A DNA stretch of 64,000 nt from NCBI RefSeq assembly GCF_000003815.2, contig NC_049989.1, positions 20,617,448 to 20,681,447 of the forward strand, written 5' to 3'. The notes beneath the pieces were generated by a model, which saw only the letters and a list, made by a program, of their open reading frames with translations, did not search any database and was not told where the DNA came from. The stretch comes from Branchiostoma floridae (taxonomy: Eukaryota; Chordata; Leptocardii; Amphioxiformes; Branchiostomatidae). Positions 22,885 to 33,237 of the stretch are shown piece after piece (the first letter of the stretch is position 1; each line of letters opens with the position of its first letter). Made by a program: the position numbers and the translations under genes.

Positions 22885-23364
22885 TAAAACTCTTCTTGTT
22901 TTCTGCAGAAATCAGGCGTATTTACTCCATGTGCCTCGTGCAACCCCCGTGACACAATGCCAACGAACTTTGTTGATCGAAAAAAGTTCGCCGAATTTCA
23001 AAATTGCAGGAGACTTTACATTGGGTCGATAACAACTAGACATTATACATAGGATGCAGCTTAGAAATCAAGCCCCCACCCCCAAGAAGGCATGGTATCA
23101 CCCCAAGTAAATAATTGCTGAAGTGTATGCACATAGCTCTTTTCTGTGAACGTGTACACACTGTACATTGGGAGGCAGACATTTTCATGTGAAACCACCT
23201 ACCCCAACAGCCTGTGAACAGGCACTTTATCCTTAAAAGAAAATATGCCATTAGCTAATTAATTTTTCGTGCAATCCCTCTCCCATATGAAAGGTTTGAT
23301 CGACATTACAGATTTTAAGATAAAGGTGGCCCTAGAGTAAATAATGTGCTTAAGCATGAATATC

Positions 23365-23524
23365 AAAAGTTCTGGAACCAGACATTTAAGTTAACCATAT
23401 AGACTGAAACTGTTTGCCACACCCTTTTACTGCGCAGCAGCAACAAGAGGACCAGACGTCCTTCACCAACTGCCTGACCAAAGACGTTCCTGACTGGACC
23501 GGAGGACACGTTCAGACCTCAAAG
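23365..23524 (+). promoter_or_regulatory. Y cassette of gene C
   Basis: Contains cagacatttaagttaaccat, gtttgccacaccctt and an exon ending cagacctcaaag|gtaagt, a consensus donor. Confidence 0.5.
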
Positions 23525-24419
23525 GTAAGTGTCTTCTGTGGACTGGAAAAGTCTCATTCTGAGTGAACTGGACGATGCAATGAAAAACAATTGAATACAA
23601 AATTAGTTTTAAATGAGATAGTTGATAATAGATTGTCAAGAATAGTATATGTTAGCATCTTATTTCAAAGAAGATGATAAATTGATTTTAGATCCGCCAT
23701 CTATAATGTTCATGTTAATCGGCGACACTAGTTACTAAAAGAATAAACGTCAACTGATATTCATTCTTCAATTGCACTGGAATTAGGATAGGTTACTGGC
23801 CTGTACCTGCACCAGGGTTATATTTTGGGTTCGTGAAGCTAGGAAAGAAGAAAACAAGAGGTACATGTAAAATTCGCTTGTGAAGTATCGTGAATAAGTC
23901 TTTGAGCCCAGAATTCATGGTTTCTCCACGCCGGCATTGGTCTCAAATTGTCCTCATGTATGATGTCTATAAAACTGATAAACAATGCGGAAAATGACTT
24001 AAGGGTCATATTGCACATTCATCCTACTTTGTATAAAAGTCCCTATCAACTTATTATGTTGACATTGTTATATTTTTACTTAATCATATACATTCGTCAT
24101 TCTGATTTTTCTATCAAATAACGCGATTTTTGGTATGCACTATGAACACAGACTCTGTTTTCTTTACATACTGCAGACTGACATATTTAGAAGAAAAAAA
24201 AAGTTAAGTAAACTATTTGACTTTTGTGGGAGTGAAATTGTCCGACTCACAACTGTCTGTTACCATGGACATGGTGACATGGGACGAGGCTGTGATGATG
24301 CCTGGTTTCCATAGTGACAGATAATTCTGAACTCCTCTTGATCTGATTTTCGTAGTGATTAATATTCCTGAGCTCCTATTGGTGACTCAAAGGAAAGGGA
24401 AGAGTCCCCTGACTTGCAT

Positions 24420-24610
24420 GATAGTGGCGTAACTGGTACTACGGAGCGTGCGGCTCGGAACCAAGAGGCCCCGGGTTCGATATCGATACTCGCCATGCCC
24501 CTGGGAAAGGCACTTTACACAACATTCCTACATGCGTAAACGTGGGTACCTGACTTCTGTTGGGGAGGTAAAAGGCGATGAAGGAGGGGGATGGGCTCCG
24601 CCTCCAAATA
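24420..24610 (+). mobile_element. tRNA-derived SINE, copy in unit C
   Basis: Box A gtggcgtaactggta (with a small insertion before gagcgtg) and box B gggttcgatatcgatact (with a small insertion), followed by a non-tRNA tail. The copy in unit D (32404-32605) has cleaner boxes. Confidence 0.6.
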
Positions 24611-25135
24611 CCGTAGCCTAGACATATTGGAGAACAACCCACTGTTCCTATGGTATCAAAAGGCAATGTGATTACCTTTATCTTTTTTTTTTTATAGGAA
24701 AGAACTATTGCTGCAAGCTCTCGGGGAAGAGGTCCAATATGCCCCCATAGCGAGATATTATGTAACAGAGCCCACAACAAACTATTTCTTTTTTCGTTGA
24801 CATTTGTAAGGAAACTGAAGGAAGTTACACTAGAGAGGTCAGCATGATATCAGAAGAAAAAGACTCTGTCCAATCCCGCAAAGAGTGTCTACCTGAAGTT
24901 TTACATTGACTCGGACATTCCCTTTAGATTCCCCTGAAATTCGAGTTCAGCTATATTCCTAGAATTAAATTGTTGTGACCAAAGTATACAAATAAATGCA
25001 GTGTTTGTTACAAATGTAGGTGGAGGCAACATTCAACATATTATTCCTTTATTCTGACTCACATGGTACCTAACTTCCTGCATGCAATAATTTCATCACA
25101 AATCCTGTTACTTACATTTTTGCTGGCAGGAAAAC

Positions 25136-26650
25136 ATGGGGAGAAAGCTGCATTACGTGTTGATTTTCCTTGTCATCATCCTGAAGGCGCCCAACACGGA
25201 AGAGGCTGGCTGCAGGTGTGAATCATCATTCTGCAGATGCTATAGCATGGGCCTCACCTGCATCCCTCAGGACCTACCAACTTCCATATTTCGCTTAAAT
25301 TTGTATTCTAATAAGATTACAACTCTCAATGGGTCAGAGCTCGCAAGGTATAGAGACCTGACAAAATTGGAACTAAACCTGAATCAAATAAACACCATTC
25401 AGTCGAATGCACTGATAAATGTAACAAAGCTTAAACAATTATCTCTAAGCTCCAACCAAATAAGTAAAATTCAACCTGGTGCATTTCTAAATCTACCAAA
25501 GCTCGAGTTTTTGGACCTAAGTGACAATCAGATAACCGAAATTCCGCCTGGTACATTCTCAAAGCTGCCAAAGCTCACACAGTTGCTTCTACACTCAAAC
25601 AATATAACTGTCCTTCCCCTGTCCGCTTATTGCATGCTGGCTTCTTTTCCTTGCATAGAGGTTGCCAAAAACCCCTGGCAGTGTGACTGTAGGATGGCTT
25701 CCTCCAGAAAAAAGATGAATGGGTCTCATTCGTTTGAAAACCAGTTCATATGTTCCAAGCCTGTCTTGTTCTCTGGACAATGGCTTGAAAATATCGACCC
25801 TAAAAATTTAGTCTGTGTAAAGTCAACTGTATCAACGCTGCCTGGCCAATTAGAAAGTGGAAACAACTCCTACAATGGCACCACTTACCAAACTTCTCAC
25901 TATCAGTGGAGCTTCATACAAAATGCTGACTCAACAGCACGCCCTGTACACATCGTAGGCACCACATTCACCACACTACCTGACGATCCAAGTAAACCAG
26001 ATGAAGAAATCAACAGTTCCCATGAATCTGTTCCGATCTTCCCCCTACCTGTTCTCATTGCCTCTGTCTGTGGTCCAATAGCTGGTATCGCCCTGATAGG
26101 TGCGACCATTCTCGCCATCTGGTGCAAGAGGAGGACCAAGAATCCTCTTTCAGGCCCAAATTCCAACATTGCTTTGCATAACGCTAACAGTAAAGCAAGT
26201 GTAATGACTAGCGGCCATGGTCAGACAGGGCAAGGCCAGTCTCAGGCTATCACTAAGCCTAAAACACACACCACAGCTGTCTCGCAGCCTCATTACTATG
26301 TAGATGCAGACACATTTCAAAACCCTCCCCAACATAGTGCAGATCAAGGGATACCTCCTAAAGGAAAGTCCCCTGTTCCACCCAGAAAAACACTTCCTGT
26401 CCCTAACACCCTTCTCTCTCCCCATGATGTTGATGATTGTGTGTATGTTGAGCCAGACGGTGCCATATATATGCAGCCAGAAGATGTCCTGTATGAGATC
26501 CCAGCAAATAGTGACTGCAAGAAGCCAGTAGATGCCCATGAAAGCTTGCACTCCTGGCAACCTCCAACGAAGACCACAGATTTACCCACTGATAATCATG
26601 GCTACATCAGATTACCTCAAAGTCCCAGGGTTGGACATATAGTCCACTAG
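25136..26650 (+). CDS. LRR gene C: short LRR receptor with proline-rich, triple-YxxP tail (504 aa)
   Basis: Acceptor ggcag at 25129, ATG at 25136, C/D-type leader MGRKLHYVLIFLVIILKAPN. The ectodomain is short: LRRNT (CRCESSFCRC), about five or six LRRs, and LRRCT from about 179 (NPWQCDC). TM about 305-330. Its tail begins like the others (GHGQTGQGQSQAIT, YYVDAD at Tyr388) but then diverges completely. It has a proline-rich segment with PVPPRK (413-418), three tyrosine motifs YVEP, YMQP and YEIP at Tyr437, Tyr445 and Tyr453, and GYIRLP near the end. PxxPxR/K is an SH3-ligand form and pYxxP is the ligand of Crk-family SH2 domains (established for those domains; inferred here). The family tail repeat survives only as a remnant at 27745-27893, beyond a foldback insertion. 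Confidence 0.86.
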   Translation: MGRKLHYVLIFLVIILKAPNTEEAGCRCESSFCRCYSMGLTCIPQDLPTSIFRLNLYSNKITTLNGSELARYRDLTKLELNLNQINTIQSNALINVTKLKQLSLSSNQISKIQPGAFLNLPKLEFLDLSDNQITEIPPGTFSKLPKLTQLLLHSNNITVLPLSAYCMLASFPCIEVAKNPWQCDCRMASSRKKMNGSHSFENQFICSKPVLFSGQWLENIDPKNLVCVKSTVSTLPGQLESGNNSYNGTTYQTSHYQWSFIQNADSTARPVHIVGTTFTTLPDDPSKPDEEINSSHESVPIFPLPVLIASVCGPIAGIALIGATILAIWCKRRTKNPLSGPNSNIALHNANSKASVMTSGHGQTGQGQSQAITKPKTHTTAVSQPHYYVDADTFQNPPQHSADQGIPPKGKSPVPPRKTLPVPNTLLSPHDVDDCVYVEPDGAIYMQPEDVLYEIPANSDCKKPVDAHESLHSWQPPTKTTDLPTDNHGYIRLPQSPRVGHIVH

Positions 26651-26661
26651 CCCCATTTTCC

Positions 26662-27673
26662 CGGGCAAGTGAAAGTGCCCATATGGCAAGTGGGTTTACG
26701 GAAAAGGCTGGGCTGGCTACCTGGGCTGGCTACCTGGGCTGTCTACCTGGGCTGGCTATCACGTCAGGCTACTCGGACCTACGAAAGCCCATTGGGACAA
26801 AAGCTGTTTTAGAAGTAGGGGTTGTGCTCAGCGAAGAAGCTGTGTCTGAAGGATCTGTGTGTTATCATGTGAATGAGCTGTGTGAAGTGGCAGTGTGTAA
26901 ATGAGCTGTTTGTGAAGCATTTGTGTTTGAAGGAGCTGTGTATGTTACATAACCCAGACGTTCTGGGTTTGAATCAGTTGATATGCCACCAATCTTGTGC
27001 AATTGGGAAGGGCTCTTAACACGACTACTAGGGTAGAGAAAAGAGTACCTAGCTTTGGTAAGGGCCCTCCCTCAGATAGGGCAAAGAACCCACCACACTT
27101 ACGGAAAAGACTAGGGGCCCTTCCTTCCGAGTGTACGTGGTTCAAAACCTTAAGTCCTATGGCCACACCTGGAGTAATTGCTGTCGTATTGAGGTCACCT
27201 GAGTTAGCACCGAATGGCAGCAGTTCCAGACCCTTGCACTTTAATTCAGCAACGTTTATTCTAAGCTCCTCACAATTCAATTGTCGATCCTAATGTATGG
27301 CGCAGAAGCCTGGACCCTGACAGCACCAAAGAACGGCTCCTGGATGCCTTTGACCAACTAGCCACCAGTCTTAACCAATCAGCCCGTGTCGTGTTAATAG
27401 CCCTTCCCAAGGGTACAAGATCGGTGGCATATCAACTAATTTGAACCCAGGACCTCTGGGTTATTCAACACACACAATAGCTTCACACATAGCTTCTTCA
27501 TTGAGCACAAACTGCTACCCCTACTGCCAAAACAGCTCTACTGCTAAAACAGCTTTTGTCCCAATGGGCTTTCGTAGGTCCAAGTAGCCTGACGTGATAG
27601 CCAGCCCAAGTAGACAGCCCAGCCTTTTCCGTAAACCCATGGCAAGTGCATGTCCCACCCCCACTTGCCCGAT
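26662..27673. mobile_element. Long foldback element with captured LINE fragment
   Basis: The arms are inverted copies: gggtttacggaaaaggctgg near 26691 and its complement near 27625; cccattgggacaaaagctg near 26786 and its complement near 27555; and cttgtgcaattgggaagggc near 26993 opposite the related segment near 27405. The centre has YGAEAWTLT codons near 27296-27325, a motif typical of the end of LINE reverse transcriptases. It starts about a dozen bases after the stop codon of gene C. Confidence 0.65.
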
Positions 27674-27744
27674 CGGCTACGTAAGATTTTTACCAGCATG
27701 AAAAAATGCAGGTATTGTTTTTGGTAGCAATCATGTTTTTGAGT

Positions 27745-27893
27745 TTGTTGCCTTAGAGTCTAATTCTCTGTATAAATGTAGAAATGATCAGACAGGGCAG
27801 GGCCAGACTCAGGTTACCAGTGATGCATCGTCAGATGGCTGAAATGTAATATATAACACTGGGCCGGTAGCCTCAGAGCCTAATCCGGTGTAT
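27745..27893 (+). pseudogene. Remnant of the ancestral tail repeat downstream of gene C
   Basis: Matches the gene B tail (cagacagggcagggccagac, gtgatgcatcgtcagatgg) but has an in-frame stop after the DG codons. It shows that gene C once had the family-type tail DNA in cis. Confidence 0.7.
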
Positions 27894-29065
27894 ACATTAT
27901 TGAACAAAGTAGAGCAAAACTCGGTAAATCATTACTGTAAATACCGTCGGCCATGATCAGTCATGACAGCGCCTGACTCACAATCGGGTGTGAGAAAATC
28001 AAGAAACCCCGCCTTAGTTGCATGCCTTAAACTTGTTTATTCTTGCAGTACAATTAAACACCACACCCACCTCAATAGCCAGTGCAAAATGTTTCTTTTA
28101 CCATTTCCAGAATGATATGACGTATCATGTGCACTGGCAAACCTACAACTACCACGCCCTTCTAACAATTAAAGAATGTACATTTTGTTTGAAAATGTTA
28201 AGATAATTAAGTAACCAAACAGTGGCCTTATGGATAGCATTGTTGACCTGGAATCTTAATGTTGTGGGTTAGAATCCCTAGATGATCTCCTCGGCGAGCC
28301 ATTGGGAAATTAGAATTTCCCCTCTCGAAGTACTTAGCTTTTATTTGGGACATCTACGATCTATCAGATGGGATGTAAACTCATGGTTTAATTGATGTAC
28401 ATATCAAGGTGGTTTAACAATTATGAGATAAGATATGGAGTTTGAATCAAAACAGCATGTTCTTACAAAAGAGAACGTGCTTTTCAAAATGTTAGACTTA
28501 GTGTGTTACTTACTACAAAAAGGTGTTAGTCCATCGTGCAAAGAAAGAAACCAACACAACATTTATTGGCACTCAGAAGTACATGTGTAGCCTGCATAGT
28601 TTTCTCCAAATTACATTTTTTAATTTGTCAGACAGAGCACCGTGTGTTGTCTGTAACAGATCTTCTAATCATTGACGTAAATAGAACAAAAGACTGTTGT
28701 GTTGAGTAAAATTATCACAATGTTATAATTTAGTAGTCTTGTTTTCTCAGATGTATCTTGTAATAGTATTGTTTTCAAACACATTTGTTTTTTTAATGAT
28801 ATTGAACCAATAGATTGTACTGATAAAACGTTACTACCAGTATATAAAAAAATATTATCATTTTTCTTAATGATGACAAAAACATTCTGTCAAGAAAAGG
28901 GTAACTCTTGTCAATTAGAGTTTCTTTAAAGGCGGTGACATGTTATTGCGACTCACATTACATTATACTTTAATGCCAAAAAGTCAAGTATGTATAGAAA
29001 ATTATTGAATTTTTTATTTTACTTGTAGTGAATGATAAAAGCTGTGTGTAAATCGTAAAACTACA
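27894..29065 (+). other. 3' flank of gene C, first part
   Basis: Homologous to the flank after B. Near 28205-28330 a tRNA-like piece (cagtggccttatggatagc, gttgtgggttagaatccc) suggests another SINE. Otherwise nothing recognised. Confidence 0.35.
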
Positions 29066-29350
29066 GGTTTTATAGTTGTACCTGATGGGTAGAGTGTTCG
29101 CTTTGCATTCCGGCGGTCGCGGGATCAAACCAAACCAAAGCCATAGACTTTAGAAATGGTAAATACTAATCATTCCTCAATTTGCACCGATGTGAAAGAG
29201 TATGGAAGTTACACAAACAACCATCACTACCAATGGACCAGGCTCTTGCTGTATTGCTATTACTATGTATCCCGGAAGCTACAAGAGTTGGGTAATGCCT
29301 TACCCTCGTCATCTCTGGCGTGTGAAAGAATTCAACCCTTGTGCATGAAA
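29066..29350 (+). mobile_element. Old tRNA-derived SINE in the 3' module of gene C
   Basis: Same insert as at 19796-20066: gatgggtagagtgttcgctt, ggcggtcgcgggatcaaacc, gagtatggaagttacacaaa. Confidence 0.6.
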
Positions 29351-30085
29351 AATATATTACGTAAGCAACAGTTTATCATGTGAAATAGTTGCAAAATACT
29401 ACTAGATGCTTTGTTTACCATCACATTGATGCATTCGTAGTACAAGTTACAACATTTTGTTGTCCTCCTGTTCAGGCTTCACACTTTGTGTTTTACCGTG
29501 TAAACAGTGCCAACCATACTGGCAAAAGGATGAAGTGTTGATAAGATCTTTCACATGTTCTGGATCTGGTGTCGGTCTAGATCAGGGTTGTCTCTGGCAA
29601 CATACTATTTGCTCGAATGGAAAACAATGTAAACTTCTTCTAAATGTAAGCTTTGAAAATACCAGTAAGATTAACAACGAAAATCAACGACATCGGCTCC
29701 CAAACAATATCAAAGTGGAAATAAAAAAGGCATCCCTGCTCTGTATATACCAATCCATGATGTTTCGTTTCTGGGAACTCAGAAATATTTTGTAACAGCG
29801 AAACACGTTAATTTTTTTAACACAAGAGATGATGGATTCATCAAAAGTTTGACCATCTTTAAGCGGGGGCCGCAGCTTTGGAATACGCCAGCCCAGACCA
29901 TAATACCCGTCATAGCAACCTGCAGTGCACTATATATAAATGGATGTTATGCTTCACAACAAGAACTGTGCCTCGGAGTGCTTTAAAGGTCACCTTTGTG
30001 TAAACCAATAGCCATAGGCAGCTGATTTTAACCAGCCACCTGTATTGTAAATACAGTATATACACTGTGATTATGAACAAAATAG

Positions 30086-30091
30086 AATAAA
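30086..30091 (+). terminator. Poly(A) signal of gene C (AATAAA)
   Basis: gattatgaac then aataaaagtgttgtatggcac; conserved with B, D and E. Confidence 0.5.
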
Positions 30092-30714
30092 AGTGTTGTA
30101 TGGCACTAGTGCATGTCATAATTATTTGGACATTTCTTGCTACTGATATATTAGTATCACGCCGTTTTCTAGGCTCTCTGATTTGTAGTTTTCATTCTGT
30201 GAATCAGGTGGTATCGTAGTATCAGTTGTGTAAGATTATTTGGTCAGAGCAGCATATATTTTGCAGTTTCTAGATAAAAGTGTCAATCTGTGAGACTGTG
30301 TTCGTAACTAACTGGAAGTCGTCCTGAGGAAAACCTCCAAATAACAAAATAAATAGGTGAAAATAAAAGTCATTGCATACAAAAAAAGTTTGATACACAT
30401 GCAGATCCATGCTTAAATAAGCCACCTACGCGTTTAATGGCACTGAGCTGGGGCTCAGGATATACCTTTCAGCATACGATTAGTAATTAGTAAAGAACTG
30501 TTTAAAATTATTTTAAAAAACGGACATAACGTTACATAACATTATTTTCCTGCAGCTCGTTTATTCAAATCTCCAGTTAAGAAACTTCCAAAGGTCAATA
30601 AAGAAAACAGGGTGTAAACAACTTTACTTCTTCATGAGCATCAGCACTGAGACTCGCGCAATTTGAATATCAAAAAGTGTTCACGCACTAAATATGGATT
30701 AAGCCAGACTAATT

Positions 30715-30864
30715 CAGTGTTGTTTATCGCACTCCCCTCCACTCCACTTCGTCGTACAAAAACAACAGCGGAACAAAACGTCTTTCGCAACGTCCTGACA
30801 AAATATTGGCTAAGTGAAGATAGTCTGACTAGATTTACAAGAGAGACTAAAACGGCTCAAAGGT
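30715..30864 (+). promoter_or_regulatory. X cassette of gene D
   Basis: Almost identical to the gene C X cassette; donor ...ctcaaag|gtaaaa at 30865. Confidence 0.45.
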
Positions 30865-31364
30865 AAAACTCTTCTTGTTTTCTGTAGAAATCAGGCGTAT
30901 TCACTCAATATGCCTCGTGCAGCCACACCCTTCCACGGGGTTTAGCTGTCGACACAATGCCAACGAACTTTGTTGATCGAAAAAAGTTCGCCGAATTTCA
31001 AAATTGCAGGAGAATTTACATTGAGTCGATAACAACTAGACATTATACATAGGATGCAGCTTAGAAATCAAGCCTCCATCCCCAAGAAGGCATGGTGTCA
31101 CCCCAAGTAAATAATTGCTGAAGTGTATGCACATAGCTCTTTTCTGTGAACGTGTATACACTGTACATTGGGAGGCAGACATTTTCATGTGAAACCATCT
31201 ACCCAAACAGCCTGTGAACAGGCATCCTTAAAAGAAAATATGCCATTAGCTAATGAATTTTTCGTGCAATCCCTCTCCCATGTGAAAGGTTTGAAAGGCA
31301 TTACAGATTTTAAGATAAGGGTGGCCCTAGAGTAAATAATGTGCTTAAGCATGAATATTAAAAG

Positions 31365-31519
31365 TTCTGGAACCAGACAATTAAGTTAACCATGTAGACT
31401 GAAACTGTTTGCCACACCCTTTTACTGCGCAGCAGCAACAAGAGGACCAGACGTCCTTCACCAAGTGCCTGACCAAAGACGTTCCTGACTGGACCGGAGG
31501 ACACGTTCAGACCTCAAAG
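31365..31519 (+). promoter_or_regulatory. Y cassette of gene D
   Basis: cagacaattaagttaaccat, gtttgccacaccctt, exon end cagacctcaaag|gtaagt at 31519/31520. Confidence 0.5.
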
Positions 31520-32403
31520 GTAAGTGTCTTCTGTGGACTGGAAAGGTCTCATTCTGAGTGAACTGGACGATGCAATGAGAAAAAACAATTGAGTACAAAA
31601 TTAGTTTTAAATGAGATAGTTGATAATAGATTGTCATGAATAGTATATGTTAGCATCTTATTTCAAAGAAGATGATAAATTGATTTTAGATCCGCCATCT
31701 ATAATGTTCATGTTAATCGGCGACACTAGTAGAGAATAAACGTCAACTGTTATTCATTCTTCAATTGCACTGGAATTAGAATAGGTTAGTGGCCTCTACC
31801 TGCACCAGGGTTATATTTTGGGTTCGTGAAGCTAAGGAAGAAGAAAACAAGAGGTACATGTAAAATTCGCTTGTGAAGTAACGTGAATAAGTCTTTGAGC
31901 CCGGAATTCATGGTTTCTCCACGACGGCATTGGTCTCAAATTGTCCTCATGTATGATGTCTATAAAACTGGTAAACAATGCGAAAAATGGCTTAAGGGTC
32001 ATTTTTCACATTCATTCTACTTTGTATAAAAGTCCCTATCAACTTAATATGTTGACATTGTTATATTTTTAATTAATCATATACATTCTTCATTCTGATT
32101 TTTCTATCAAATAACGCGATTTTTGGTATGCACTATGAACACAGACTCTGTTTTCTTTACATACTGCAGACTGACATATTTAGAAAAAAAAGAAAGTTAA
32201 GTAAACTACTTGACTTTTGTGGGAGTGAAATTGTCCGACTCACAACTGTCTGTTACCATGGACATGGTGACATGGGACGGGCTGTGATGTTGAATGGTTT
32301 CCATAGTGACAGAGAATTCTGAGCTCCTCTTGATCTGATTTTCGTAGTGATTAATATTCCTGAGCTCCTATTGGTGATTCGAAGGAAAGGGAAGAGTCCT
32401 CTG

Positions 32404-32605
32404 ACTTGCATGATAGTGGCGTAACTGGTAGAGCGTGCGGCTCGGAACCAAGAGGCCCCGGGTTCGATACTCGCCATGCCCTTGGGAAAGGCACTTTACA
32501 CAACATTCCTACATGCGTAAACGTGGGTACCTGACTTCTGTTGGGGAGGTAAAAGGCGATGAAGGAGAGGGATGGGCTCAGCCTCCAAATACCGTAGCCT
32601 AGACA
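32404..32605 (+). mobile_element. tRNA-derived SINE, copy in unit D
   Basis: Box A tggcgtaactggtagagcg and box B gggttcgatact, about 35 bases apart as in tRNAs, followed by an unrelated body. Confidence 0.65.
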
Positions 32606-32656
32606 TATATTGGAGAACAACCCACTGTTCCTATGGTGTCAAAAGGCAATGTGATT

Positions 32657-32876
32657 ACCTTTATCTTTTTTTTTTCTTTTTATAGGAAAGAACTATTGCT
32701 GCAAGCTCTCGGGGAAGAGGTCCAATATGCCCCCATAGCGAGATATTATGTAACAGAGGCTACAACAAACTTTATCTTTTTTTCTTTTTATAGGAAAGAA
32801 CTATTGCTGCAAGCTCTCGGGGAAGAGGTCCAATATGCCCCCATAGCGAGATATTATGTAACAGAGGCTACAAGTC
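32657..32876 (+). repeat. Tandem duplication of an acceptor-like segment upstream of D
   Basis: Two copies (about 105-110 bp each) of a block with ctttttataggaaagaacta and ccccatagcgagatattatg. Unit C has one copy (24680-24775). Confidence 0.85.
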
Positions 32877-33237
32877 AACAAACTATTTCTTTTTTCTTTG
32901 ACATTTGTAAGGAAACTGAAGGAAGTTACACTAGAGAGGTCAACATGATATCAGAAGAAAAAGACTCTGTCCAATCCCGCAAAGAGTGTCTACCTGAAGT
33001 TTTACATTGACTCGGACATTCCCTTTAGATTCCCCTGAAATTCGAGTTCAGCTATATTCCTATAATTAAATTGTTGTGACCAAAGTATACAAAGAAATGC
33101 AGTGTTTGTTACTAATGTAGGTGGAGGCAACATTCAACATTTTATTCCTTTATTCTGACTCACATGGTACCTAACTTCCTGCATGCAATAATTTCATTAC
33201 AAATCCTGTTACTTACATTTTTTGCTGGCAGGAAAAC

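Larger units (their letters stand above)
30236..33237 (+). repeat. Segmental duplication Q, copy 2 (upstream of D)
   Basis: Near-identical to 22280-25135 upstream of C, including X, Y, the SINE and the leader acceptor. The gene C coding start follows at the same distance. This is the most recent large duplication in the window. Confidence 0.8.

Noticed and set aside
24439-24780. 113-codon minus-strand open frame upstream of gene C
   Set aside because: It is the reverse strand of the tRNA-derived SINE and its neighbour; a similar frame exists over the duplicate SINE at 32351-32620.
32633-33010. 125-codon + strand frame before gene D
   Set aside because: Made by the tandem duplication of the acceptor-like block; no such frame in unit C and no domain.
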